From: Tolypeutes matacus
Lineage: Eukaryota > Chordata > Mammalia > Cingulata > Chlamyphoridae
DNA: 64,000 nucleotides
Direction: 5' to 3'
NCBI GenBank assembly: GCA_026826555.1
Contig: JAKSZT010053887.1
Span: 63,907,373-63,971,372, forward strand
Part shown: positions 46,634 to 58,339 of the stretch, piece after piece
Position numbering within the stretch: position 1 is the first letter of the stretch
Layout of the letters: the number at the start of each line of letters is the position of its first letter
The notes under the pieces: generated by a model
What the model saw: the letters and a program-made list of their open reading frames with translations, nothing else
What the model was told of the DNA's origin: nothing
Databases searched by the model: none
Program-made: the position numbers and the translations under genes

Positions 46634-48431
46634 TTAACATAAAACTTTCTTTTTACATTGTTTTTTTTTCTTTTCTTTTTTTAGATACACTTTTGTATTT
46701 TTTTTAAAAGAAACTTAGATTACATAAATGTTACACAAAAAATATAGGGCATTCCCATATGCCCCGTTCCCTAGCCTTCTCACATTTTCCTACATCAACA
46801 ACATCCTTAATTAGTGTGGTATATTTGCCACAATTGATGAACACATCTTGAAACATTGGCACTAAGGGATGATTATAGTTTATATTGTAGTTTATACTCT
46901 CTCCTGCACATTTTTACAAGTTATTACAAGATATACATTGGCCAGTATCTGTCATTTCAATGTCATTCAGGATAATTCCCAAGTCCCCAAAATGCCCCCA
47001 ATTTACACCTATTATTCCTTTTCCCTCCCCTCAGAACCTCCAGTGGCCACTGACTCCACATCCATGATAAAAGTTCTTCATTGTTAGGATCACAACAAGT
47101 CTATGCTGGAACAACTGTATGCCTATTATAGTCCACTGTCCATTCCTCAATCCTGAGGATGCTGTGATGGTGATGCCCACTCCATGTCTAATTGAAAAGG
47201 GGCTTAGATCCTATGGGGCAGATGGATGGGAATTTCTTGCTTGCAGTTGCAGACTCTCCCTGTTCCTTGAGATGGTCATTGTCAGTCATCATCTCCTTGT
47301 TAGTCGTCCTGGGTGAACCCAATGACCTGGAGAGTAGGTGTTGCAAGTTTGTTGAGATTCAGGGCCCAACTGGAACATAGACAGCCCAAAGATTTCAGTC
47401 TCTTGGACGTACACCTACCAACTCTAGTACCAATTATAGGTTCAAATAGAAGGATAGAGGAGCCATGTGTAGGGAAAACACACCTGAGTCCAACTCTATC
47501 ACACTGGAGAGCGTAAATTCTAAAGTAGGGCCACTGGCAGGGCTCTCTGCCCTGCCTATAGTGTTTGGATGCCTCCAGAGCCCTCAGGAGCCCTGCTATT
47601 TGAGGCAATATTTTCTTTGGCAGTCAATGAGTTCCTGCTGAGACGTGCATAAGTGTAACCTCTGAAATGACCTCCCAACTCACTTTGAAGTCTCTTAGCC
47701 ATATAAACTCATTTATCTTTACCCTTTCTCCCTTTCGGTCAAGACCTTTTTCCAGTTGCATTGCTAGTTGGTTCTTGGTAGTAATCTCTCAGTACTAAGG
47801 AAGGTCATTCCCAGGAGTCATGTCCCATGTTGGGGGAATGTAATGCATTTATATCTGAGTTTTGGCTTAGAGAGAGGCCACAATGAAGCAACAAGGAGGA
47901 TCTCAGGAGGTAGCACTTAGGCACCATATAATACTATGCTAAGTTTCAATTTCAAAAGTAAAGGTTCATAAGTACAGTTATCACAATCAAGGTACATCCT
48001 CCTTCAGTAGTTATTGCCCCTGTACTCAGGAGATTCTTGCTGTCCCATTAGAGAATGTGGCAGAGCTCTCTAGGATTGGAATTCAATATTTCTTTGGTTA
48101 TTTCGTGGGTCTCCACCCACCGTGACAATGCTTCATGAACACTTGAACACATTCATATGCCTTATAGGTATGACCCAGGTGAACCTCCTCCCATGTATCC
48201 CCCACCTCTGACATCCCACACCAATGATCCTCCCCTGCTATAGTTGTAACCGTTCTTTGATCCAAAACCTCTTCAGAATTGAAGCCAACAAAATAACCAC
48301 TTACAATTAATAATAAAATGATATAATAATTAAGGTTTAAAAAATAATGAATAAAACGTGAAATATTTTTTAAAAGTTTGAAATAATATAAACATATAAA
48401 ATATAAAATAAAAAAATTTTTAACATAAAAC
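46634..48431 (-). mobile_element. L1-E: insertion of the L1 3'-UTR second module only
   Basis: The 12-bp TSD ttaacataaaac occurs at 46,634-46,645 and 48,420-48,431. The insert starts with T-rich sequence, then reads antisense to the L1-C module 42,160-43,940: 'gatacacttttgtatttttt', 'ttagtgtggtatatttgcca', 'cagtggccactgactccaca' and 'ggtgaacctcctcccatgta'. No ORF2 or first 3'-end segment is present. It is either a 5'-truncated L1 or a copy of the second module on its own. Confidence 0.85.
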
Positions 48432-49583
48432 AAGTAATGCTTATAAGATTTTACTAGCTTTTGGAACCATTAACATATATGGTCATCATCTTTTTTAAAA
48501 AAATAATTTGCTTAAAAGTTTAATTAAAATATTTGTGGATAAGTGATTTTGTAAAAAACTAATTAAAAAATTAATGAGGATATTATCAAAAAGCAAAATG
48601 ATTCATACATTTATTTGAGACAAGTATAAATGTAAACAAGCAATTATAATACAATGAAATAAGCGTTAGAAGAATAAGAAAAAATGAAGAGAGAGCATTG
48701 AGTGATGAATGAGACAAAAGAATGTGGTTGAAACAGGTCTAGGAAGTTGAATTATTTGTCAGTCTCCTGAATCCCTGATAAAATGCTTGGTTGTCATTCT
48801 ATAAAAATACAAAATGAGACCAATCCCCTGTTAAGAAGCATAATACCTGTGCATTTCTCAAACATTGGTGAAACACTAGAGTATAGTCTCTTACAGACAG
48901 TACTAATGATGTTAATAAATAAGAGACCTTAGTTCAAACAAACACATTATTCCAAATGGCATAAGTATAAGCATGACTAATTAATGAATTTGGTAATATT
49001 TGTTCCCTTTTTATTAGAACTAATGAGTTCTGAATTAGAACTAATTGCCTATACTCATACCTCAGAAATATATGCATATCTTTCAAGTCAGGTATTTCAT
49101 GTTTTGTTTAATATAATAATGGTTTTTCTGTTTATTTTAAAGATCTAATAAACAAATACTGTTTCAGAAAATTAGAATAAACCACAAACATTTGAGTTTG
49201 AAAATTAAATTGCAAAGTAAGAAGAACATTTTCTTTCTTGAAATCAGGATTGGAAGAGCTCTTCTAATTTATTTTCCTACTACTGAGTCCTTGGAGAATG
49301 AAGCAGGGTGTGAGAAATTGATGACAGCATTTACAATCTTTACACCAAAACCTAAACTCAGGCCCAGGGTTTTCTGTTATTTTGGCAACCCTATAGACTA
49401 GTGGCCATTTTTCGCTCATAACATTCCATTTAAAAAATTTGTTTGCTATAGCGTACTAGAATATGACCAAATTATAGTCACTTTTTTATTTGATTGGAGA
49501 ATAGTATTGATATTAACAAAATCAGTAACATAAAGCAAACTAAATGATTTTACTTTGGAAGTGGTAAACCATGCTGAAAGTGA
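48432..49583. other. Unassigned AT-rich sequence
   Basis: No gene or confident repeat. A local repeat of 'ttagaactaat' occurs near 49,014-49,047. Confidence 0.4.
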
Positions 49584-50073
49584 GGTTCTGTTTTAGTTTG
49601 CTAAAAGCTGTCAAGGCAAAATGTCAGAAATGGGTTGGCTTTTACAATGGGGATATATTATTTTAAAAGCTTATAGTTTTGAGGCCAAGAAAAATGTCCA
49701 CGTCAAGGCTTTATCAGGAGATGCTTTCTCTCTGAGTTGCAGGTATGGGTGATCATGCACATGGGAGGACACAATGGTGGCATCTGTTCCCTAGTCTTCC
49801 TTTCTTTCCACTTCTGGTTGTTCCATCTGTGACTTTCTCTCTCAGCTTCTAGTAGTTTTTCTCTGTCTTTGTGACTCTGCCAATTCCAGTTTATAAAGGT
49901 CTGTAGTAAGAGGATTAAGGCCCACCATGGGTCATGCAATCTAATCAAAGGCCTTTAACTGAAGTAATTTAATCAAAAGGTCCCATCTACAATAGGTTTA
50001 CATGCACAGGAATGGATTAGTTCTACAGACATGATCTTCTGCGCTTTACCCAGCTTCAAACTGTCTCAGGTTC
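49584..50073 (-). mobile_element. MaLR-type solo LTR with 5-bp TSD
   Basis: A 480-bp element (49,589-50,068) begins 'tgttttagtttgctaaaagc' and ends '...cttcaaactgtctca', flanked by ggttc at 49,584-49,588 and 50,069-50,073. Read on the minus strand it resembles ERVL-MaLR LTRs ('aactaatccattcctgtgca', 'ggccttaatcctcttactac', 'cagcttttagcaaactaaaa'). No internal genes. The element at 52,198 is related. Confidence 0.8.
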
Positions 50074-50204
50074 AGTATGAAAATAGAAAATTAATAAACT
50101 CCATTTTTCTCTTTATGCTTTTATTTTACCTATCACCACAAACACCCAGGACCACCACCATCTTCTTTTCTTCATCATCCTCATCATTTTCACAGCTTTC
50201 TAAA

Positions 50205-50290
50205 ATGGGTGCCTAATATGTGCCAGCCATAGTGTTAAGTGATCCCTTTGTATTATCTTAATTCCTCCAAACAACCTATTTGACATCATA
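50205..50290 (-). mobile_element. MIR-like fragment
   Basis: 'gcctaatatgtgccagccat', 'agtgttaagtgatcc' and 'tatcttaattcctccaaaca' follow the antisense 3' part of MIR. Short and diverged. Confidence 0.5.
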
Positions 50291-50820
50291 GCATGTGCCC
50301 TATCATGCTGCCCTCTATGTTAATAAGCATGCATGTGTGACATTGAACCATAATATAATAATGGTTATAAAGTAGTTTCATGATTCTTTAATCCAATCCC
50401 TTTTAATTTCATAAAGGTGGAAGCTGACATCTACATAAGTTAAATTCAATGTTCTACATTTGACTTGTGAGTAAGTATGGGCTTGGGAGGCAGCTCCCGT
50501 GAATGTGTAATAGCCAAATTACTTTCCTTTGATGACCAATGACAGCACCTTATAAAGACAGTTCATGAGCCATAAAATTATCTCTCTGTCAGAGTATAAT
50601 ATCTTTGATGTAAGCTTGTCCTTGACTCAGTTTTCTCTCTACCTTTAAGGGAATTTTGACAATTTTTCAAATACCTAACTTCAGCCCATTTTCTGTTTGA
50701 ATCTTTTTCTCTACTGATTGATACACATTTTAACTATCTTTTCCTGAGACAACTATTGCAAGAAACTGAATACCACTCTCATTTGTGAAAATCCACTGTA
50801 AGATTTTCATTCCACTGCAG
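50291..50820. other. Unassigned sequence
   Basis: No feature recognised. Confidence 0.4.
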
Positions 50821-50892
50821 AACACTGAGGAAGTAATCTCTTCTTTTTCCTTTTTTTTTTTTTTTTTTTTTTCATAACACTAAGGAAATAAT

Positions 50893-50924
<32 letters not shown>

Positions 50925-50930
50925 TTTGCT
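50821..50930. repeat. Tandem 55-bp duplication with poly-T tracts
   Basis: 'aacactgaggaagtaat' at 50,821 and 'aacactaaggaaataat' at 50,876 are each followed by a long T run (50,851-50,872 and, with one C, 50,891-50,927). The unit is therefore a short phrase plus poly-T, duplicated once. Confidence 0.85.
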
Positions 50931-52053
50931 TTCCTCACTGCTATAATTTTGTATGTAGAGTATTCTTCTTTATTCATTATTTATCAAAAGGTAAAACAAT
51001 TTGACTTTGTACTCCCCCAATAAATTACCACCCAAAATGATAGTGAGAGGGAAAGAGAAATTGATCTGTTCTGTTGCATATCTGGTTGTCTGTTTCATGA
51101 TATGTCATTATGCATCCTTAATGATACTCCTCACCTGTGCTATGGTATTGCTTTCATCTTCTCCTGGTATAGATCTACAAACACATGTATTTATGTCTCA
51201 TCCCAAAGTAGAAATGGGGATATAAGTAGTTTGAACAATTCAATAAGAAAATTGGTATATTTAGAGAGTTATGGGTATTTTTTTCTATCCATGGAAAATG
51301 TAGAAAACACGACAGCATGTTTGTCATTCAAATGTTGAATGGGAAAAATAATAAATAATATCTCTCAAAATTCAGGAATCCTAGTAAAGCTCAGAACAGT
51401 AGAGTAAAGCAATAGTGTGGATTGTTTTTATGTACCTTGAAGAAGCAGCACATGTGACTATGCAAAAACATATTTACACAAAAAATAATTTATTCAGAAT
51501 TTTATATTCCTTCTCTTTCTCTCTTTTCTCCCAAACAATGGCCAACATGTTGAAAGAAATCTTATTGGAAGACAAAATATCTAGCCACCAACCCGTCCCA
51601 GAAAAACGAAGAAGGTGATAGGCCTTTTCATTTGCCAATGATACTAACAAGAAAGACAAAATGCAAAATGAAATTAGGATGTAATAAATCAATGCTGGAC
51701 ACTAGCTAAGATAGAATATTTCTATTATGAGTTAAAATACAGAGAGTATTTTCCCTGAGTCCAGAATCTCTTTAAACTTACAATATGTTTTCACTGATGT
51801 AATTCCATGCAATCCAATTTGACCCCCACAATCACTGTTAGGCATATAATATTACTGTGCTTTCTTTTTTCAGGGGAAGAAGTATATTCCAAAGGATTGT
51901 ATTGTGCCCCAAAGATCTACAGGTGATATCTTGATCCCAGAGTTCACATTGTGGATGTCTAGGGAGAAAGTTGCTGAAGGTTGCAAAATTATTGGTAGAG
52001 CCTCATTTCATCTCCTTTAGGAAGCATAAAACTAAACACGTAGTTTCACTAAG
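50931..52053. other. Unassigned sequence
   Basis: No gene recognised. Open frames at 51,001-51,225, 51,102-51,338 and 51,415-51,618 are short and lack domains. Confidence 0.4.
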
Positions 52054-52192
52054 CCAGTGGTTCCCAAACTTTATTATGCATAAGAATCACTTGCAGGGCT
52101 TGTTAAATTAAGACTGTGGGGCCCCACCTCTAGAGTTTTTGAATCAGTAAGTTTAGGGTAAGGCCAGAATTTTACATTTTTAAATTCCCAGG
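52054..52192 (+). mobile_element. MER5A (hAT-Charlie) fossil, left part
   Basis: 'ccagtggttcccaaacttta', 'agaatcacttgcagggcttg', 'tggggccccacctctagagt' and 'ttttaaattcccagg' match MER5A in order. The element is split by an LTR and resumes at 52,606. Non-autonomous; no coding part. Confidence 0.85.
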
Positions 52193-52197
52193 CATTT

Positions 52198-52605
52198 TCG
52201 TTTCCTGCCTGCTGAAAGCGAATACCATGAAATGTTTCAGCTTAAGCAATGTCCAAATCAAGGCATCATCACGGCAATGCTTTCTTCCCAAAAACTGGCT
52301 GCTAGCAATCTTTGCCTCCTCTGCCACCTTGCAAGGCACATAGTGGCATCTGCTGGTCTCTCCTTTCCCTTCTGGGTTTTGTTGATTTCAGTTTCTTGCT
52401 TCCATAGCTTTCTCTGTCTGTCTGAATTATGTTGTCTGATAAAGGACTCCAGTAAGAAGATTAAGTTCTATTCAGGTTGAGTTGGGTCACACTTTAACTG
52501 AAGTAGCCTCATTGAAGGTCCTACTTAGAATGTGTCTACATCCACAGGAATGGATTAACTTTAGGAACATGCTTTTTTGAGGTATATACAGCTTCAAACT
52601 ACACA
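52198..52605 (-). mobile_element. MaLR-type LTR inserted into MER5A
   Basis: Antisense text parallels the LTR at 49,589: 'gctgaaagcgaataccatga' at its start, 'gactccagtaagaagattaa', 'ccacaggaatggattaactt' and 'cagcttcaaactacaca' at its end. The start has decayed from TG to CG. A TSD is not clear. Confidence 0.7.
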
Positions 52606-52655
52606 CCTGGTGGTGCTGATGTGCTGGTCCAGGGATCACACTTTGAGAATCTCTG
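52606..52655 (+). mobile_element. MER5A fossil, right part
   Basis: 'cctggtggtgctgatgtgct', 'ggtccagggatcacactttg' and 'agaatctctg' complete the MER5A element interrupted by the LTR. Confidence 0.85.
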
Positions 52656-52974
52656 CATTCAGCCACATAGGGCTGCCAAATCAATTACAGAGTAGGAGTG
52701 TTTAGATGTTCCTGTTCAGACAGAGCAAAGACTCTTACCTCTGGGTATGTAACAACTATACTCTCTACCCTTCATGTTCCATTACTCATTAAGTTCTTTT
52801 ACCTTTTTTTTTTTTATCTTTAGAAGTAAGGCTCTTTTTCTTCTTCAATGTGAATACAATTTTAATTTCTTTTTACTTTTGGGGGGGAACAAAGGGAGAG
52901 AGAGTGACAGGTTTCATTCATTGCCACAATCCTGACCTACATGCTTTGAATCAAATCAGCTACGCTTGTTTTGC
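52656..52974. other. Unassigned sequence
   Basis: Short spacer with a T run near 52,805-52,815. No feature recognised. Confidence 0.4.
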
Positions 52975-53190
52975 CAACAAGTATAATGTAAAGAACCTGA
53001 GTTTTGGAATTGAACACCTGAAGAAAAATCCTAATTTTGCAACTTATACCTGGTAACCTTCACCAAGTTACTTATCATATCTGACCCTTGTTGATAAAAA
53101 TGGAAATAATAATAATGGACTCATAAGGCTGTTATGAGTATGAAATGTGATACATAAAATACATCTATGTATTTAATGCATTTATAAATG
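52975..53190 (+). mobile_element. MIR SINE
   Basis: 'aagaacctgagttttggaat', 'cttcaccaagttacttatca', 'tggaaataataataatggac' and 'tcataaggctgttatgagta' follow the MIR core and 3' parts in order. Confidence 0.75.
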
Positions 53191-54419
53191 TATATTGTGG
53201 CTCAGAATGTAAATACAAAGTCATGGCTTCATTTTGGGGAACTTGCAAGAATTTTAGGGGTAATTTTGTTTATACATAACATTAGAACTTGTGGAAGATT
53301 TGACACACATGATTATTTTTCTTTAATATTTTTACTGTCTTTGCAACTTTCTTGTTTTAGGGAAAAATTTGAAAATCAGGGGAAAAGTCAATCTTTCCAG
53401 ACCATAAAAAATTTAAAAGGTTAACTTTATATTAGTAAATGAAATTTATGGGACTTTTAATGGATGGGCATAAATTAAAGGGGATAGTCTACAAAGTTCT
53501 TCAATTTTTCAAAAAATACTACCTGCACTAGCTTGTCAATACTCCGTTAGTGAAAGTTCTATCTGTGAAATATTTCAAAGATCAGGGAGAGACCTGTGAT
53601 CCTTCTCTGACTTACAAAATACAGACAAAATTGCACACCAAAGTCAATGTTTCTTAATCTGAAGTCTAGCTCTTTGTACCCAAAATGATCACAGTAAAGA
53701 AAACCAAATATAATTGTAACTTTTCCTTTTTAATCTGAGGTGCTAATAAGCAAAGATTCCTCTGTTCTCCAATAGGGATATTACAAAGCAGATAAAAATA
53801 TTCTTATAGTACAAGATATAAAGATGGAAAAAATATTTTGTATTTGTTCATTCCTTTGTAATAAATCATATTGTGGGACTGGAATAGTTTAAGCCTGGCT
53901 ATTTTGCTTCCTAATGAGAGTAATCAAGTTCATATGATCACAGATGAAAGAAACAACAATGCATGATAAATGGTTCCTTGCTCTCCTTCAACAGGCTGTG
54001 GAAGGGTCCCTGGAGGATTGCTTTAGGTTAACGATTGCTGTGCAGTATGACTCTCACAAACGGCAAAGGAGAAATCCTAACCTGAGCATCTAAGTCTAAA
54101 CCACAGTTCTGTCACTCTGCTTAGGTGCCTTCCAGTTTGGTACAATAACTCCTTGGCAGGAATCCTGAGAGAAAAAATGATTAATCCTAAAGTGTGTGAC
54201 TCTGTGACAACAGAGACTTATGTTAGCTGTGGTCCATTTAACTATGAAAGCATATGCCTTTGTATTTCACCTAATTAATAAATATTAAGTGAAATTTATT
54301 CTATCGTAAGAATGCTAGCACCAATATAAAAATAATGAAACACCTACAAAGCAAAATATATGCAATTTAAATTCATGAGGCACACAATGATGATTTTTAA
54401 ATAGATAAATGCACTGCCA
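53191..54419. other. Unassigned sequence
   Basis: No gene, RNA gene or repeat recognised with confidence. Confidence 0.4.
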
Positions 54420-54590
54420 GGCAATGTTTAGCATTCTATACATTCTGCAGCACTTGCAATTGCCACAAACTCTCATGAAATAGGTATAAATTGGTTCCAT
54501 TTTAGATAGTTTAAGGAACATGTCTAAGTTACTCAGTTAAGAAATTTAGGCCTGGATTTCACATCCTGTTTTAGGAAAATATAAAGTTAG
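54420..54590 (-). mobile_element. MIR-like fragment
   Basis: 'caaactctcatgaaataggt', 'ttccattttagatagtttaa' and 'ggaacatgtctaagttactc' read as antisense MIR core. Diverged, edges uncertain. Confidence 0.55.
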
Positions 54591-55204
54591 TGCCTTTCTC
54601 ACTATAGAATGCAATATAATATTATATCTAAAATATAAAATAAATTTAAGATATTCAAGCTATCCTCTTACAATGAAATGAATCTCTTGCAATAAAATAA
54701 TTAGTTTCAGTAGCATATTATCAATGTAAAATCAAGTTCTATATTGTTCAAAATATCAATTTCAATCTTGGTCGAACTAATCAAACAGCTAAATCTTATG
54801 TCACTTGAATGTATATTGTCTTCCTGTACATTAATCCATTGCATTTTAGTTAAGATTCAAAGAGTGGCAGTGTTAGCACAGTACTTGACTGTTTACAAGA
54901 GAATTCCATGTGTATTTCTGTTTGGTGATCCATTGATATTGATAGTTGAGCCATGGCTGGTATGATCAATTGTGGCCCAAACTCTATCCCCTCACTTGCT
55001 TCTCCATCCCTGCTTAGGGGGTTTTCACTCAATTCAAGATCTGAACTGCTTAAGTATTACTTAGCATATTACGAATATGATAGACTTTTGGGGAAGTTGT
55101 CCCTGGAGACAGCTCCAACCATGGGAACACTGACCATAAAAAAGAAAAGCTATTTTCTCTGCTTCTGGTGTTGCCTACATAGTGATTGTGGCAATGACTT
55201 CAAC
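54591..55204. other. Unassigned sequence
   Basis: The open frame at 54,953-55,294 (+) has no recognisable domain and runs into the purine-rich repeat. I do not support it as a gene. Confidence 0.4.
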
Positions 55205-55355
55205 AGCATCAGTAGCACTATCAAGACCACTAGCAGGCAGGAGAGCACCTGGATTCCAAAGAAGAAGAAGATGGTGGAGGAGAAGGAGCAGTGAGAGAAG
55301 AAGAAAAGGAAGAGGAAAAGAAAGAGGAGGAAGTAGCATCAGTAGCACCTTCAAC
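55205..55355 (+). repeat. Purine-rich (GAA/GGA)n tract flanked by direct repeats
   Basis: Dense GAA/GGA units from about 55,252 to 55,334. The phrase 'agcatcagtagcac' lies on both sides (55,205-55,218 and 55,335-55,348), 130 bp apart. Overlapping frames give glutamate/lysine- or arginine-rich artefact peptides. Confidence 0.8.
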
Positions 55356-56056
55356 AGTTTGGAGGCAAGTATGAAGATATGGCTCCAGTAGAGAGATTAT
55401 AACATTCTTGCCTGCTTCTTACCATCCCTTTCATCACCTTTATCTTCTTCTCCAGTAACCTCTCTCTTTATCTCTCTGGCCCTTCCAACGTTAATTCCTC
55501 AATTGTTTGACTAGACTTTGGCTTAAACAATAATTGTAAAATTAGTGGGCCCAGAAATAAGCTTTCAATGATTGGAACCTGGGTTTGTTATCTACTTGTC
55601 CTCCGAAAGTTGTGACTTTAGTGAATAATGGGCTATTTTGAATCCATATCTGCAAATGCAAAACTGCATATAAATGGAGAAAAATTAAAGGCAACCTTGA
55701 AGAACAAAGTAGCTATGTCCCTTGATTATTAGGGTAGGAATGATTATTGTATCAACTGTGGGATGAATGGACTACTTCTGATTGCATTAGAGAGTTCAGT
55801 CAGTATAAAGTCAGGAAAACTGAAACCATCTGCAATATTTCAATCTCCTGGCACCCTTTCCAGAGGAAAGAAATGGCCATTTCTCACACCCACCTTGCAA
55901 TTCTCAGTAGTGTTTCTCTCTTGCAAAACTTATCATGGCAGCAAAGGATTAATGGAAATACAGTTTTCAGGCTTCTGCCTCTCTGGAATGCAGAGGAGAT
56001 CACAGAAGAATGAGAGTGAAGCTAAAAGTCAATACACAATAACCAGCCCAGTGACT
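55356..56056. other. Unassigned sequence
   Basis: Overlapping open frames at 55,747-56,013 and 55,763-56,068 are short and domainless; neither is supported as a gene. Confidence 0.4.
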
Positions 56057-56110
56057 GTTGGGGATTGACTCATGCCTCCACAAAATATCATATGTTATCT
56101 TGTGTCTAAA
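56057..56110 (+). mobile_element. MaLR LTR 5'-end fragment
   Basis: 'tgttggggattgactcatgc' and 'ctccacaaaatatcatatgt' resemble the left end of MLT1/MST LTRs. Very short. Confidence 0.4.
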
Positions 56111-56128
56111 GAATACATATATTGTAGA

Positions 56129-56210
56129 AAACAGAAGTAAATTTCAAATAGCATCTATAAAAGTCATAGAAACAGAAATAAATTTAAAATAGTGTCTATA
56201 AAAGTCAGGG
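56129..56210. repeat. 41-bp tandem duplication
   Basis: Two adjacent 41-bp units (56,129-56,169 and 56,170-56,210). Both start 'aaacaga' and include 'tctataaaagtca'. A few mismatches separate them. Confidence 0.88.
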
Positions 56211-56879
56211 TAACTTGGTTTCTATAAAAAGAAAAAAAATAGATTTTAGATTAGATGAAAGGATAACAGGAGATCAAAGGGTACCAGGCTAAAAGGCAGT
56301 CCGAAATAAAATTGGAACATGGGGAGATTACTAAAAAATGTTTAGATAGGTGATAAAATGATTTTTTAAAAAATGTTTAAATAGTAAATAACATAAATTA
56401 TCCTATTGAAAGCTAAGTTATTGTTGTAAAGGAAAGATTAAAAAAATAGAAAACAGAGGAAAAGCACAGATACTAAAATGAATAAAATAGAAAGGATAAG
56501 TGAAGTATACTTAAAATAGCCAGATTAAATTAAAATAATAATTTGCAGCTATGTAATAACTACTATGCAAAATTGTACTTCTTAAGGAACATTCAATAAA
56601 TGAAAAAGTTCTAGAGATAAAATGAGTTTTCACTTGTCTTCCTTTCATAGAACATTTTAAAGTGCTGATATATATGTATATATAATATATCCAGGTACTA
56701 TTACAAGTGAAAACTGCATTACAGTTCCAGTTTTCTATAACATATTTTTAAAAACAAGTTTTAACAATGCATTATGGGAAATTTTAGATAGTTTTTAAAA
56801 AAAAAATTAGAATAGTTTTATTAGAGTATTGCAAGAAATGAAGATTTAAACTTAATTTATGTTATTTGTTATGTTATTA
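56211..56879. other. Unassigned AT-rich sequence
   Basis: A-rich and T-rich stretches, with a (TA) patch near 56,670-56,690. No feature recognised. Confidence 0.4.
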
Positions 56880-57245
56880 TTACTTTTCTTTATCAGAGAT
56901 GTTGCTTAAGAACAAGAATGCATGAAACACAGGATTTCCATATACCGCCCTATATTAACAGCTCCCATTGGTGAGGAACATTTGTTACACTGATGAAAGT
57001 AATTGTACTACTAACTATAGTCCACGGTTTACCTTAGGGGCCACTGTTTGTGTAGTGCAATGCCATGGATTAAAAAAAAAAATTTATTCTGTAACTATAT
57101 TTACAACTTAAGATTTCCCTTTTTAATCATATTCAAATAAATATTTCAGTGCTGTTAATTGCATTCACAATGTTGTGCTACTATCACCATCATCCATTAC
57201 CAAATCATTACCATTTTTCCAGATAGGAAGCCTATACATTTTAAA
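56880..57245 (-). mobile_element. L1 3'-UTR fragment (antisense)
   Basis: 'aaacacaggatttccatata', 'gaacatttgttacactgatg', 'taactatagtccacggttta' and 'gttgtgctactatcaccatc' match antisense L1 3' UTR text in order. The family is related to the insertion at 827-1,738. Confidence 0.75.
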
Positions 57246-57329
57246 CCTTAGCTTCCCAAAATATTTATGAAGACATAATATAAGAAAATATATGCTATAA
57301 TATAAATGATAATAGAGTAAATTTAAATA

Positions 57330-57570
57330 GAACCCACTATGTGCCAGTCTTCTATTACTTTATGTATATAACTCATTAAAACATTACCAAAATGCTCTAA
57401 GCTAAAAAAATCTGTTATCTTCATTTTATATAGAAGGAAACCAAGACACTCAAAAAAGCTAAGGAACTTTCCCAAGGTCACAGCTAATAAGTTTTTAAGC
57501 TGGGAGTTGAGTACAGGCAACTTGGATCAAGAGTCTGTGCTCTTCTCCACTGTGGCATACTGCCTCATAA
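57330..57570 (-). mobile_element. MIR SINE, near full length
   Basis: Antisense order is complete: 'acccactatgtgccagtctt', 'tatataactcattaaaacat', 'tcccaaggtcacagctaata' and 'ctgtgctcttctccactgtg', with the tRNA-derived head at the right ('gcatactgcctc'). Confidence 0.85.
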
Positions 57571-58084
57571 ATTTTGATATTTATACATTGTCCATAGTAT
57601 CTTAGGTTATACAGGCTGTGGATTTAACATTCAAGGTATTTGGATTATTTCATCACGTGACTATTTACTTCTGTTTAACAATGTTCTTGATTTTTCTCCA
57701 AGAATGTATTTTCAAAAGTATATATCAATACGATAAATTGAATAGACCAATTACAAGATTATTTTGTACAGTCTCAGTATCATTAGAAGAAAATCTAGTT
57801 TAACCAACATTTATTTGTCAATTATTTCAGACACTAATTTGAATGCTTATCTACAATTATAAAATTAAAACAGGAGTTTCAGGCCTCTATAGGTTTAAGA
57901 CTAAAAGTGGGAATCCAGCAAAATGAACAAATATTTGCTTACAGTTACAGGTACTAAGACAGAATTATTATAGACAAGGTGCATTGGAAGGAATTAAACA
58001 GGACCTCTTTCACTATGGACACAGTGAGGATGACCAGAGTAAGAGATTTTAAAGATAGCAACTACATAGTTATCATAGTAAGTG
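57571..58084. other. Unassigned sequence
   Basis: No feature recognised. Confidence 0.4.
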
Positions 58085-58260
58085 ACACTTATTGAATATT
58101 TCAATGTATTAGGTACTGCTATAAACATTTTCCATGGATTTTATGATTTAATTTGTATTGTAAAAGCTATTAGCAGGTTACCATGAATACATGCATTTTA
58201 TAGATAAAGGGAATTAAACATCAATAGGCTAGTTAACCAACAGAATGTGACAGAAATAAA
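58085..58260 (-). mobile_element. MIR-like fragment
   Basis: 'gacacttattgaatatttca', 'aggtactgctataaacattt' and 'gcattttatagataaaggga' resemble antisense MIR. Diverged. Confidence 0.55.
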
Positions 58261-58339
58261 GTTATGTGAATTCTTAAGACAGATTGCAACTTCTGCACTT
58301 GTCCTCTTGGAGTGTTGAACTGAAAGGGCCAGGTAAGGA

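Noticed and set aside
51001..51618. Possible small host exons
   Set aside because: Short open frames without a domain, without convincing splice-site pairs and without codon bias. Nothing supports an exon.
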